NCBI GenBank assembly: GCA_963976815.1
Contig: CAXBLU010000008.1
Location: 1 to 64,000, forward strand
Length of the DNA stretch: 64,000 bases
Reading direction: 5' to 3'
Source: JAHRVQ01 sp963976815
Lineage (GTDB): Bacteria > Pseudomonadota > Gammaproteobacteria > Pseudomonadales > Azotimanducaceae
Shown here: positions 1 through 7,504 of the stretch, in pieces
Position numbering within the stretch: the first letter of the stretch is position 1
Layout: every line of letters starts with the position of its first letter
Program-made: the position numbers and the translations under genes
The notes under the pieces: generated by a model
Databases searched by the model: none
What the model was told of the DNA's origin: nothing
The model's input: only the letters and a program-made list of their open reading frames with translations

Positions 1-53
1 GCGCCTGCTTTGGGAGCAGGATGTCGGGAGTTCGAATCTCTCTACCCCGACCA
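1..53 (+). tRNA. tRNA-Pro(TGG), 3' part
   Basis: The window opens inside a tRNA. A five-pair anticodon stem (CCTGC/GCAGG) encloses loop TTTGGGA, giving anticodon TGG (proline). The TTCGAATC T-loop and an encoded CCA at 51-53 follow. The 5' acceptor strand and D-arm lie outside the window. It is the first of two clustered tRNA genes. Confidence 0.93.
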
Positions 54-77
54 ATTTTTAAAAGCTGTAACTTCAAT

Positions 78-154
78 GCGCCCGTAGCTCAATCGGATAG
101 AGCATCGGCCTTCTAAGCCGAGGGTTACAGGTTCGATTCCTGTCGGGCGTACCA
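78..154 (+). tRNA. tRNA-Arg(TCT)
   Basis: Complete 77-nt tRNA. The acceptor strands GCGCCCG and CGGGCGT pair over seven positions, with one G-T pair. The anticodon stem TCGGC/GCCGA encloses CTTCTAA, so the anticodon is TCT (arginine). The T-loop is GTTCGATTC and CCA is encoded at 152-154. The unusual two-gene module that follows begins only 265 bases downstream, so this tRNA is a candidate integration site. Confidence 0.96.
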
Positions 155-199
155 GTAAAAAATGCCTCTCTACAGTCAATACCTGACCCCAAAAGCCCG

Positions 200-239
200 A
201 AAAGGTAATACAAAAGGTAATATCCAGGTGGTTTAGGTG
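200..239 (+). repeat. Left boundary repeat of the defence module
   Basis: AAAAGGTAATA occurs at 200-210 and again at 212-222, where it continues into TCCAGGTGGTTTAGG. A related copy lies just after the helicase gene (4488 onward), where it continues into TACAGTGGTTTTGGG. The two long copies are therefore imperfect direct repeats of about 27 bp bracketing the module at 420-4488. The rest of 155-419 contains no convincing gene. A short SD-like TAGGAA lies just before the start codon at 420. Confidence 0.6.
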
Positions 240-419
240 TAGTCAACTTGCAGCTATCCGCCCCGGATTCTTGTCTTGACCCCCTGCACGATATTGTTGA
301 TAGTAAGGTAGCAAAGAATGTGCTAGTAACTGTCTGTTTTTTAAGCAGTTGAGTCCGTTTACGGTGCCACCCTCTCAGAGCAAAAACTTGCTTATTCAAT
401 TTTTAAATAGGAACGTCAA

Positions 420-1223
420 ATGACGACCACTGCAGGATCAAGCGTTTATCAGCTTGGAGTCCCGCCAGTGGTGGGTACTGGCGTGATACTTGACGATTCA
501 GAGTTTGAAGACTCGATAGCGGGCCCTGTACGCGATTTGGTTGGTGATTCTGTGGGCATTGAGCAGATTGAGTCAGTTCTATCTTCGCTGCCAGATACGG
601 AGTTCAATTTTGAAGAACTTAGAGTCGTCATAGAAAGCGATACTGACGTTGAGCCTTGGCGTGTGGGCGAGGCAATAGCAGAAGCTTATTTAGTTCATCA
701 TAGAGGGTGTATGTTTCCATGGCCGGATGGAAGAGACGAGCGGAAGAGTGGGTCCAGTTTGCCTGGTGCTGATCTGGTAGGGTTTGGTTCCGATGATGTT
801 GGTAGTTGTTTCGCGTATGGTGAGGTAAAAACTTCTTCTGAAGAAAAGTATCCGCCCGGTGCTATGTATGGTGCAGGTGGCTTGAAACAACAACTAGAAG
901 ATTTACAGCAAAACGAAAAGATTCGAGATGACCTTCTCAAGTACTTGGCTCACAGAGCGGCAGCCAAACCATCTTGGCTCGAAAAGTTTAAAGAATCTTG
1001 TACACGATACCTCAATGATAAAAACGATCTACAAGTCTACGGCGTAATGGTAAGGGACGTTGATCCAGATCAGGACGATCTTAGAGTTCGTGTCGAAAAA
1101 CTCGGAGAAAGTTGTCCCGCGCTGATGAAAGTGGAGCTTCTGGCAATTTATTTGCCGAACGATTGTATTCCAAGGCTGAGTCAGATGCTGTCGGCTACCT
1201 CTATGGAGAATGAAGATGAGTGA
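420..1223 (+). CDS. hamA: HamA-like effector of a Hachiman-type antiphage system
   Basis: A 267-residue protein without signal peptide or membrane segment. The clearest signature is G-A-D118-L-V-G-F followed by G-E135-V-K137-T-S, the D...ExK arrangement of PD-(D/E)xK nucleases. In characterised Hachiman HamA proteins an E-x-K pair at almost the same position forms the nuclease site. That comparison is from family knowledge, not from an alignment made here. The ATG has an SD-like AGGAA about 7 nt upstream. The next gene, a large DEAH helicase, overlaps its end, so the two are probably translationally coupled. The expected role is a DNase released by the helicase partner on sensing damaged or invading DNA, causing abortive infection. 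An AbpA-like protein is the main alternative, but the size of the partner helicase favours HamB. Confidence 0.72.
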   Translation: MTTTAGSSVYQLGVPPVVGTGVILDDSEFEDSIAGPVRDLVGDSVGIEQIESVLSSLPDTEFNFEELRVVIESDTDVEPWRVGEAIAEAYLVHHRGCMFPWPDGRDERKSGSSLPGADLVGFGSDDVGSCFAYGEVKTSSEEKYPPGAMYGAGGLKQQLEDLQQNEKIRDDLLKYLAHRAAAKPSWLEKFKESCTRYLNDKNDLQVYGVMVRDVDPDQDDLRVRVEKLGESCPALMKVELLAIYLPNDCIPRLSQMLSATSMENEDE

Positions 1224-4200
1224 GCTGAAAAGTTTGTCTAATGGGCATTGGGCACTTGAGGCAATAGGACAGAGTCGGCTTGCAGAAGCATCTCGAATAG
1301 TTAATGAAACACTGGCCATGCGTTCCTTAGGGAAGCAAATCGCTTTTGATTATGTTCACGATGAAAATCAAATAGAACTACTCGAAAGGGTAGCAGTGGC
1401 CTATGAGTTGATGGCGATAGACGGTCTAGACGAGTTAAGTAGGCCGGAAGGTTCGAATCGAGAATTACGCGTGCAAACCGTCTCAGCTTGTTCATCAGCC
1501 TTTGAAATTCGGAGGTTACAAGAGCTACCTGATGATGATCTGCAAAGGATACTAGCGGTTCTCCAGCTGTGTGCAACTGCGTATTGCGGAGATAGATGGA
1601 CGGATTTAAGCCGTTGGTTCAATGAAAATTCTGATAGTCTCAGCACTGCCCTCGGTAGCGGCGATAGTGCTGGTTGGGATAAGCGCTTGCTTATTCAGTT
1701 GTTTGATTGCTGGATTGGAATATTCAGAAAGAATGGATGGGATGATCTAAATCGGGTTGGCGGTTATGTGTCCATCTTGAGATCCGAACAAGGAATTTAT
1801 GAATCCTCACTTTTGGAAGGAAATGCAGGACCTCAGGCTCGCTCGCTGGCGCTTAGATTAGCTGCCCTCTATCACTGGGCAAAGGCTTCTGAGATTATTG
1901 CGATCTACATCTTAGAAGGTCAGCCTGCTTCTCCTTTCCCAGAACTGGATAAGCACATGGAAGCTGCGTATACCGCTGCTGCTGTTTCTGGCGACAATCA
2001 GCTTGAAATGATTATTCGTTGGTTACATGCTGCCGCACGAGTGATGATAACCAATTCACTTTGGTTTGCGACGCGAGCTGTTAGTTCCAAAACGAGCGAG
2101 TTTGTACGAAATTTAACAACTCGCAGCGCTCAATCTATGTTTGAGCTTTTACCGCCTCAACGAACCGCATTGGCAGAGCAAGGGTTACTTGACCAGGCCA
2201 AAACTGCCATTGTCATTGATTTGCCCACCTCAGGCGGTAAAACATTGCTGGCCGAGTTCCGCATACTTCAGGCGCTTAACCAATTCGGAGAGGAACGTGG
2301 ATGGGTTGCTTATGTAGCACCTACCCGTGCACTTACTGCGCAGATTTCACGAAGGCTTAGAAAAGACTTTGAGCCGGTTGGTATACGAATCGAGCAGTTG
2401 TCTTCGGCGATAGAACTTGATTCCTTCGAGGAGAAAATACTTTCAGACGAATCTGCGTTCGATGTGTTGGTAACCACACCTGAAAAATTGTCTTTGATTA
2501 TTCGGAACCAAAAGGTTTCTCGACCTTTAGCGTTAGTTGTAATGGATGAAGCACACAATATTGAAAACGAGGGGCGAGGACTACGGACAGAACTTTTACT
2601 GGCCACAGTTAAAAGAGATTATTCCCAAGCTAACTTTTTATTGTTGATGCCTTTTGTGCCAGATACAGCAGCGATTGCTGGTTGGTTGGCTCAAGACGCA
2701 AATGCTGGACAGTCTATTAGCCTCGGAACAACGCCTTGGAAGCCGAATGAGAGGGTTGTTGGTGTTTTTCGAGCAGAAGCTGATAACAGCGAACCTGCTG
2801 GTTGGCATCTCAAATTTACGATTCTGACTGACACACAACGTTCGATGGCGATCAGAGGCACGCATCAGGTTGGTGGCGTCAAACCGCTAGACTTCGCGAA
2901 GAGCAGAGTCTTGATTAAAGACAAACAAAAGAGCCAGGGACTTCAATGTGCAGCAATGGCCAAGGTGATGTCCTCTCGTGGAACAAGTATTGCTGTAGCG
3001 AACAATACGAACACTGTTTGGAGCATGGCACGAGAAGTTGCACGTTCACTTGATGAGCCTGCAGAATTGTCGCCGGATATTAGGTTGGTCCAGGAATTCT
3101 TGTCCTCTGAGATAAGTCGCGAGTTTGAATTAATTGAACTACTTGGCAAAAGGGTTGGTGTACATCACGCAGGCTTGTCCGATGAAGTTCGCGGTCTGAT
3201 GGAATGGCTTGTTGAATCAGGAGAGATCAAGGTCTTATGTGCGACGTCGACGATCGCGCAAGGAATTAATTTTCCAGTTTCTTCGATTTTCCTCTCCTCT
3301 AGGTTTGTCCCATCTGGCCGCCAATCTGAAGAAATGGGCACTAGAGAGTTCTGGAATTTAGCTGGTAGAGCTGGCCGTCTGGATCACGATACCGTCGGAG
3401 TCGTAGGAATCGCTGAAGGCACTGATCCTGCAAGTGTCGTTGAATACGTTAATCAAGCTTCGGGAGCTCTGGTTTCTCGGTTGGTTACGCTATTGGAAGA
3501 TTTGGCCGATAAAGGAGATTTGGCTAATCTTGAGTCGCTTTTGTGGCAGGATCAGTGGGAAGACTTTCGCTGTTACGTGACTCATCTCTGGGCGCAAAAA
3601 AAGGACTTGGAAGCGGTTTTGGCTGATACGGATCAGTTGCTTCGGCAAACGTTAGGATACTCAGTGCTTAGGAATAATCCGGAACACCGAGCGAAAGCTG
3701 ATGCGCTGCTTACTGCGACCCAGGCTTATGCTAGGAAACTATCGGGCATGCCTGCTGGGATGGCCGAATTGGCTGATTCTACTGGCTTTTCGGCTGAAGG
3801 CGTTAGAGATGCAATTATCGGTATGGGCTCTCTTGAGCAGCCGATAGGAGAAAATGATTGGACACCTGAAAGTTTATTTGGCGCGAACGGCCGAATAGCT
3901 GACCTATATGGCGTCATGCTAAAAGTACCTCAACTGAAGTCAGATCTCGCTGATCTGGCCGGACAATCAGGAGATGGGGTAAGACTGTCTCAAATCACAA
4001 GCGACTGGGTAAACGGGAAAACAGTCGAACAAATTGCAGTTGAGTATTTCGCGAGCTCTGATGGTGATTTTGATTTAACGAAAGCTTTGTCCGAAACCTG
4101 TAAGGCGATTTACAGAACTATTGCAAATAATGGTACGTGGGGTGTTTCAGCATTAAGCAGAATGGCTGGTTTAGATTTCGAGAAACTTTCGGAGAGGCAA

Positions 4201-4488
4201 GTTAGGGATTTAAATGCTTTACCAGCGATGATCTACCATGGAGTCAACAGTGAATCAGCAGTGTTAATGAGAATGAATAGTGTGCCACGTAGTGTTTCGA
4301 CAGCACTGGGGAGTCTTTATGAGTCAAAGTTTCCCGACGACACCTCATCTTTATCGATTGGACATGCGCGAGAATTCTTGAAAGAGCTACCCAGAGAGGA
4401 ATGGAATCTTATCGCAAGCTCCAGTGGATCGATGTCCGGACAAGGTTACAAGAAGGTTTGGGAGATTCTGTCTGGAGAAGTATCGTAA
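1216..4488 (+). CDS. hamB: HamB-like DEAH-box helicase of a Hachiman-type antiphage system
   Basis: Superfamily 2 helicase of 1090 residues. Walker A is L-P-T-S-G-G-K-T (336-343), motif II is D-E-A-H (444-447), and Q-G-I-N-F-P and N-L-A-G-R-A-G-R (about 714-721) are the motifs of the second RecA domain. About 300 residues precede the helicase core and about 370 follow it, matching the long helicase partner of Hachiman systems. ATG 1216 is preferred because GGAGA lies 7-8 nt upstream; ATG 1210 is also in frame. The gene overlaps the HamA-like gene by 8 nt. Expected role: an ATP-driven sensor that moves on DNA and holds the nuclease partner inactive until triggered. Shorter AbpB-type helicases are less like it in length. 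Confidence 0.75.
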   Translation: MSELKSLSNGHWALEAIGQSRLAEASRIVNETLAMRSLGKQIAFDYVHDENQIELLERVAVAYELMAIDGLDELSRPEGSNRELRVQTVSACSSAFEIRRLQELPDDDLQRILAVLQLCATAYCGDRWTDLSRWFNENSDSLSTALGSGDSAGWDKRLLIQLFDCWIGIFRKNGWDDLNRVGGYVSILRSEQGIYESSLLEGNAGPQARSLALRLAALYHWAKASEIIAIYILEGQPASPFPELDKHMEAAYTAAAVSGDNQLEMIIRWLHAAARVMITNSLWFATRAVSSKTSEFVRNLTTRSAQSMFELLPPQRTALAEQGLLDQAKTAIVIDLPTSGGKTLLAEFRILQALNQFGEERGWVAYVAPTRALTAQISRRLRKDFEPVGIRIEQLSSAIELDSFEEKILSDESAFDVLVTTPEKLSLIIRNQKVSRPLALVVMDEAHNIENEGRGLRTELLLATVKRDYSQANFLLLMPFVPDTAAIAGWLAQDANAGQSISLGTTPWKPNERVVGVFRAEADNSEPAGWHLKFTILTDTQRSMAIRGTHQVGGVKPLDFAKSRVLIKDKQKSQGLQCAAMAKVMSSRGTSIAVANNTNTVWSMAREVARSLDEPAELSPDIRLVQEFLSSEISREFELIELLGKRVGVHHAGLSDEVRGLMEWLVESGEIKVLCATSTIAQGINFPVSSIFLSSRFVPSGRQSEEMGTREFWNLAGRAGRLDHDTVGVVGIAEGTDPASVVEYVNQASGALVSRLVTLLEDLADKGDLANLESLLWQDQWEDFRCYVTHLWAQKKDLEAVLADTDQLLRQTLGYSVLRNNPEHRAKADALLTATQAYARKLSGMPAGMAELADSTGFSAEGVRDAIIGMGSLEQPIGENDWTPESLFGANGRIADLYGVMLKVPQLKSDLADLAGQSGDGVRLSQITSDWVNGKTVEQIAVEYFASSDGDFDLTKALSETCKAIYRTIANNGTWGVSALSRMAGLDFEKLSERQVRDLNALPAMIYHGVNSESAVLMRMNSVPRSVSTALGSLYESKFPDDTSSLSIGHAREFLKELPREEWNLIASSSGSMSGQGYKKVWEILSGEVS

Positions 4489-4541
4489 AAAGGTAATATA
4501 CAGTGGTTTTGGGTATCTAAAACGTCTCATCTATATTACCT
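4488..4541. repeat. Right boundary repeat and inverted repeat of the defence module
   Basis: Immediately at the hamB-like stop codon, AAAAGGTAATATACAG repeats the motif found at 212-222. AGGTAATATA (4491-4500) is also the exact reverse complement of TATATTACCT (4532-4541), giving a 10-bp inverted repeat with a 31-nt spacer. It could be a module end, an integrase or transposase binding site, or a weak transcription stop. There is no T-run typical of an intrinsic terminator. Confidence 0.55.
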
Positions 4542-4600
4542 GAATTGGACCTCTAGCCCGCATAAACACTGGATTATGTACCGGCCTTCTATCCAATCCC

Positions 4601-5539
4601 TCACTCAAACCTCCAGACACTCTTTTTTACCTGGCGCTGATGAATTCTATGCCCGGCGAACCCGTGGGGGTTTTTGAAGGCGTCTTCCCACCGTGACTTC
4701 CAATTCGCATAGGTTTCGAATACTTCTTGTTCTGCGCTTCTGACCTGGAAAGCTGGATGTGCGGTACGTCCCGTGTGGTGGCCTGTGGTCTGGTAGCGTA
4801 GATCCAAAGACCAACGACAGATGTCTGAATTGTTCGGAGTGGAGGAATGGGGCGTAAAGCGATTCATTAAGACCACGTCACCCTTTTTGCAGGTCAGCTT
4901 GATCGGTGACTGAGCAGTGAGCAGTTCTTCCCCTACAGGTGGATCAATCATGGTTTCGGCTGCTTCAATATGTGGGAGGTAACCCTTACCAATACAGTTA
5001 GGTATTGCCCTCATTGGTCCCATTGAGTCCGTGACATCAACCAGGGGAATCCAGCAGGTCAGAATATTTGAGCCGTCAGCTTCAGCCATCATAACGCCGG
5101 CATCTTGATGCCAGGGTACATTATGAAAGCTTGGCTCATTACCCCCTTCTAATTTTGTTGGGGGTTTAGCTCTTAGATGCTGAATAGGATTGCAGGAAAT
5201 GTCAGGGCCGAGCACTGCTTCAAGTATGTCCAGCAGCGGATTGTCGAGTAAGAATTCAAAAATACCCGGGCTCAACATGTACATCACATCAAGCCCCTTC
5301 GACATACTTTTTGATTGACTAAAGAGATTGGCATAGCGCCGCTCGAAGGGTTCACCTTCGTGCAAGTGCGCAATTTTACCTCGTTCGTGCAGAGTCTTCG
5401 CTCGTTGATTAATCCAGATTTCAATGTCTTCAATGATTGGGGCCAGGTCTTTATCCGTAAAGACCCGGTGCAGAATTGTCACGCCCTGGGTTGCTAATTC
5501 ATCAAGTTGGTTGGAGGTGGATGTCATCGCAATAGGCAC
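4601..5539 (-). CDS. Phytanoyl-CoA dioxygenase (PhyH) family Fe(II)/2-oxoglutarate oxygenase
   Basis: A 312-residue cytoplasmic protein of the PhyH family. The iron facial triad is visible as H144-x-D146 (in W-H-Q-D-A-G) and H231 (in T-P-H-S-S), with an Arg about 11 residues later positioned to bind 2-oxoglutarate. Members hydroxylate unactivated carbons of diverse small molecules; the substrate here cannot be read from sequence. The long start is GTG at 5539, 3 nt after the stop of the upstream D-aminopeptidase gene; an in-frame ATG at 5527 is equally possible. The tight spacing suggests an operon with that gene and perhaps a shared role in breakdown of a modified compound. Confidence 0.85.
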   Translation of the reverse strand: MPIAMTSTSNQLDELATQGVTILHRVFTDKDLAPIIEDIEIWINQRAKTLHERGKIAHLHEGEPFERRYANLFSQSKSMSKGLDVMYMLSPGIFEFLLDNPLLDILEAVLGPDISCNPIQHLRAKPPTKLEGGNEPSFHNVPWHQDAGVMMAEADGSNILTCWIPLVDVTDSMGPMRAIPNCIGKGYLPHIEAAETMIDPPVGEELLTAQSPIKLTCKKGDVVLMNRFTPHSSTPNNSDICRWSLDLRYQTTGHHTGRTAHPAFQVRSAEQEVFETYANWKSRWEDAFKNPHGFAGHRIHQRQVKKSVWRFE

Positions 5540-5542
5540 TTG

Positions 5543-6400
5543 TTAGTAACGTGTGGTGCCGGCTTGTTCTGCATACCCAAGATAGGCAACCCGGCGGAAC
5601 CCAAGCGACATGTCAGGCGCTGAAACTCGCACCAATCGATTGTTGAGAATTTCAAATTCTGAGAGTTGTTGCAAATTTTCCTCCATCGTCGCAGGCATGT
5701 CTTTTGTCAATTCTACTTCGAACTCGTAGGGAGTCGGCACAGATTGATACAAACTGAGTTCTCCGTTTATAGCTTTCCGAACCGCAGCTGACGCAGCGGC
5801 TTGAATCATCGGTCTAGCGCGTGCCGGTGGTATGCAGTTCGCTGATTGTTTGGCGTAGGCGTGTTTTAAAATGGCGGTTTCCGCTAAGGGACAGATTTCA
5901 AGCACCTGTGCAGCGACAACTTGATCTCCGCTGACCATGCCTACTGGTACGCCAAGTTCACCAGCGCGAATGGCAAACATGTCTGGTTCGCCAATGTCTT
6001 TGCCGTGTAACCGTACACGTTTAAACCAACCACCCGATATAGTGTGGGCCATTAATCCAGGAAAAGAACCCGCGCGGGCATGGTGGCCGACCAGTAGGAC
6101 AACACCAGTTACTTCATCCAGACCAACCATAGTGGACGCACCCGGTCGTCCGGCACCTCGAATAACCGTACAGCGGGGATCAATCTCATCCATCTTCAAG
6201 ACACAAAGATCCTGTACTCCGTGGTTTTCTTCTACGACGACTTCCGTTGCACCTGCGGCGAATGCACCCTCGATTGCCGCGTTGGCATCTAAGGTCATGA
6301 GTGAACGGTTTAACTCAAAATCGATGCCTTGAGTTGCTACATCCATCCACCGAACCAATCCAGAAATACCCTCCATATCGACACTAATGTAGACCTTCAT
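5543..6400 (-). CDS. M55 family D-aminopeptidase (DppA-like)
   Basis: A 285-residue protein opening with S-V-D8-M-E10-G and carrying H60 and the G-H106-H107-A-R-A-G motif, the metal ligands and active-site pattern of the M55 zinc D-aminopeptidases typified by Bacillus DppA. These decameric cytoplasmic enzymes remove N-terminal D-residues from short peptides, probably cell-wall-derived or D-amino-acid-containing ones. It is the first gene of a leftward pair with the PhyH-family oxygenase. The divergent NTF2-like gene starts 73 nt away, so the promoters share that gap. Confidence 0.88.
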   Translation of the reverse strand: MKVYISVDMEGISGLVRWMDVATQGIDFELNRSLMTLDANAAIEGAFAAGATEVVVEENHGVQDLCVLKMDEIDPRCTVIRGAGRPGASTMVGLDEVTGVVLLVGHHARAGSFPGLMAHTISGGWFKRVRLHGKDIGEPDMFAIRAGELGVPVGMVSGDQVVAAQVLEICPLAETAILKHAYAKQSANCIPPARARPMIQAAASAAVRKAINGELSLYQSVPTPYEFEVELTKDMPATMEENLQQLSEFEILNNRLVRVSAPDMSLGFRRVAYLGYAEQAGTTRY

Positions 6401-6473
6401 GCTCGCTCCATCCGTTTCTAGTCTTCGCCAATCGCTTTATACTGACGTTAATATAACGGACTGAGCAATGTAG

Positions 6474-6908
6474 ATGACAGCAGCAAATTTAGAGCGATGG
6501 CACCAGCATATGAAAGGCGAATTGGAAGGAGGGCTAGATGAGCTTCTGGATGATGACTGTGTGTTCCTTTCACCGATCGTATTTAGCCCACAGAAAGGGA
6601 AAGCATTAACCAAGATGTATCTGCAGGCGGCTGGAAGTACTTTTAGTGAGGGTGATAACAAAAAAGCACCGGGTAAGTCAGCCTCGGCTTTTAAGTATGT
6701 GAAAGAAGTTTACTCGGATAACGTCGCTGTGCTCGAGTTTGAAACGGAGATCGAGGGAAAATATATCAACGGCGTCGATATCATCAGCTTTAATGAGGCA
6801 GGCAAGATCACTGAGTTTAAAGTCATGATTCGACCGCTGCAGGCGGTTAACTTGATGCACGAGCAGATGAAAGCCATGCTTGAGAAGATGCAATCTAAGG
6901 GTGGTTAG
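6474..6908 (+). CDS. NTF2/SnoaL-like fold protein of unknown function
   Basis: A 144-residue protein with no signal sequence. The pattern W-x(n)-L-L-D-D-D-C-V-F-x-S-P near residues 20-40, a central E-F-E-T-E-I-x-G strand and the ending I-T-E-F-K-V-M-I-R-P-L are typical of small NTF2-like (SnoaL-type) cone-barrel proteins. These include isomerases, hydrolases and pure binding proteins, so no reaction is proposed. It is divergent from the D-aminopeptidase operon and ends about 90 bases before tRNA-His. Confidence 0.75.
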   Translation: MTAANLERWHQHMKGELEGGLDELLDDDCVFLSPIVFSPQKGKALTKMYLQAAGSTFSEGDNKKAPGKSASAFKYVKEVYSDNVAVLEFETEIEGKYINGVDIISFNEAGKITEFKVMIRPLQAVNLMHEQMKAMLEKMQSKGG

Positions 6909-6952
6909 CCACCTTCGTTCAATTGTTGCTGTTAATCCCCGTGACCTTTGAA

Positions 6953-6958
6953 TATAAT
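6953..6958 (+). promoter_or_regulatory. -10 element of tRNA-His
   Basis: A consensus TATAAT is followed by the GC-rich discriminator CTGCGCGC, the arrangement seen at growth-rate-regulated stable RNA promoters. It lies 43 nt before tRNA-His. No good -35 hexamer sits at the standard distance. Confidence 0.6.
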
Positions 6959-7000
6959 CTGCGCGCTTCGAAACATCGGATTCCCGTTGTTTTTCGATAT

Positions 7001-7077
7001 GGTGGGCGTAGCTCAGTTGGTAGAGCTCCGGATTGTGATTCCGGTGGTCGCGGGTTCAAACCCCGTCGCTCACCCCA
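7001..7077 (+). tRNA. tRNA-His(GTG)
   Basis: Acceptor strands GTGGGCG (7002-7008) and CGCTCAC (7067-7073) pair fully with one G-T. The extra G at 7001 pairs with C73 at 7074, the hallmark of histidine tRNAs. Anticodon stem CCGGA/TCCGG encloses TTGTGAT, giving anticodon GTG. CCA is encoded at 7075-7077. A damaged second copy of its 3' half lies about 150-250 bases downstream. Confidence 0.96.
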
Positions 7078-7198
7078 TTTCAAATTTCGCATAGCGAAAA
7101 TTGAAACCCGACAGGTTATTCGTTTTTGTGATATCTCATCACAAAAGCGATTCACCGAGAGGGTATCTTCCAGGCAGATTTCATCCAAGTTTGATTAT

Positions 7199-7328
7199 CG
7201 GTGGTCGCGTCAGGTGATTGCGTTAGCAATTACCGAGAGCCAAAGGGCTGGTCACTCTAGCCATACCCCACTAGTCATACCCTACTAGGCGTGCCCCACT
7301 AGCCGTGCGCGCAAACCCCGTCGCTCAC
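7199..7328 (+). pseudogene. Interrupted duplicate of the tRNA-His 3' half
   Basis: CGGTGGTCGCG at 7199-7209 copies tRNA-His 7042-7052, and the 17-nt CAAACCCCGTCGCTCAC at 7312-7328 copies tRNA-His 7057-7073 exactly. In the intact gene these blocks are 4 nt apart; here about 102 nt separate them, including a short tandem array. No 5' half is present, so this is not a functional tRNA. A duplicated tRNA 3' end is the usual scar of site-specific integration, and the metal-resistance block starts just beyond. Confidence 0.75.
7259..7312 (+). repeat. 14-bp tandem repeat inside the tRNA-His remnant
   Basis: Three full units and one partial unit of a 14-bp repeat: AGCCATACCCCACT, AGTCATACCCTACT, AGGCGTGCCCCACT and AGCCGTGCGCGC. 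The array ends directly at the 17-nt tRNA-His match. No coding function is apparent. Most of 7078-7500 is otherwise without a supportable gene. Confidence 0.8.
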
Positions 7329-7410
7329 GCCATACCTTAGTTTCTATTACTAATATACAGCAGTTTTACTGTCCCTCGGAGGGGCAGGGAAGTGGCCACC
7401 GCGCCAGGGT

Positions 7411-7432
7411 AGCCCCATATTAGCCCCATATT
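7411..7432. repeat. 11-bp exact tandem duplication downstream of cusA
   Basis: AGCCCCATATT occurs twice in direct succession in the gap between the tRNA-His remnant and the end of the copper-type RND gene. AGTGGCCA (7391-7398) and TGGCCACT (7458-7465) form an inverted pair around it. No clear intrinsic terminator for the leftward operon was found here. Confidence 0.6.
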
Positions 7433-7504
7433 ACAAGATGCTTCAGCGTGTCACCGATGGCCACTTTAGACACTGATTCAGTCCGAGCATCTAAACTCGG
7501 TTAA

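Noticed and set aside
73..399. 108-codon leftward frame covering tRNA-Arg and the gap after it
   Set aside because: Its C-terminus is an antisense translation of the tRNA, a common false gene call; there is no SD or family match.
6919..7288. Frames on both strands across tRNA-His (89 and 121 codons)
   Set aside because: They are translations of the tRNA and its remnant in the wrong frame and have no initiation signals.
7259..7312. CRISPR array
   Set aside because: The 14-bp units are directly adjacent without spacers, so this is a simple tandem repeat. The arrays at 43142 and 44231 are likewise without spacers.
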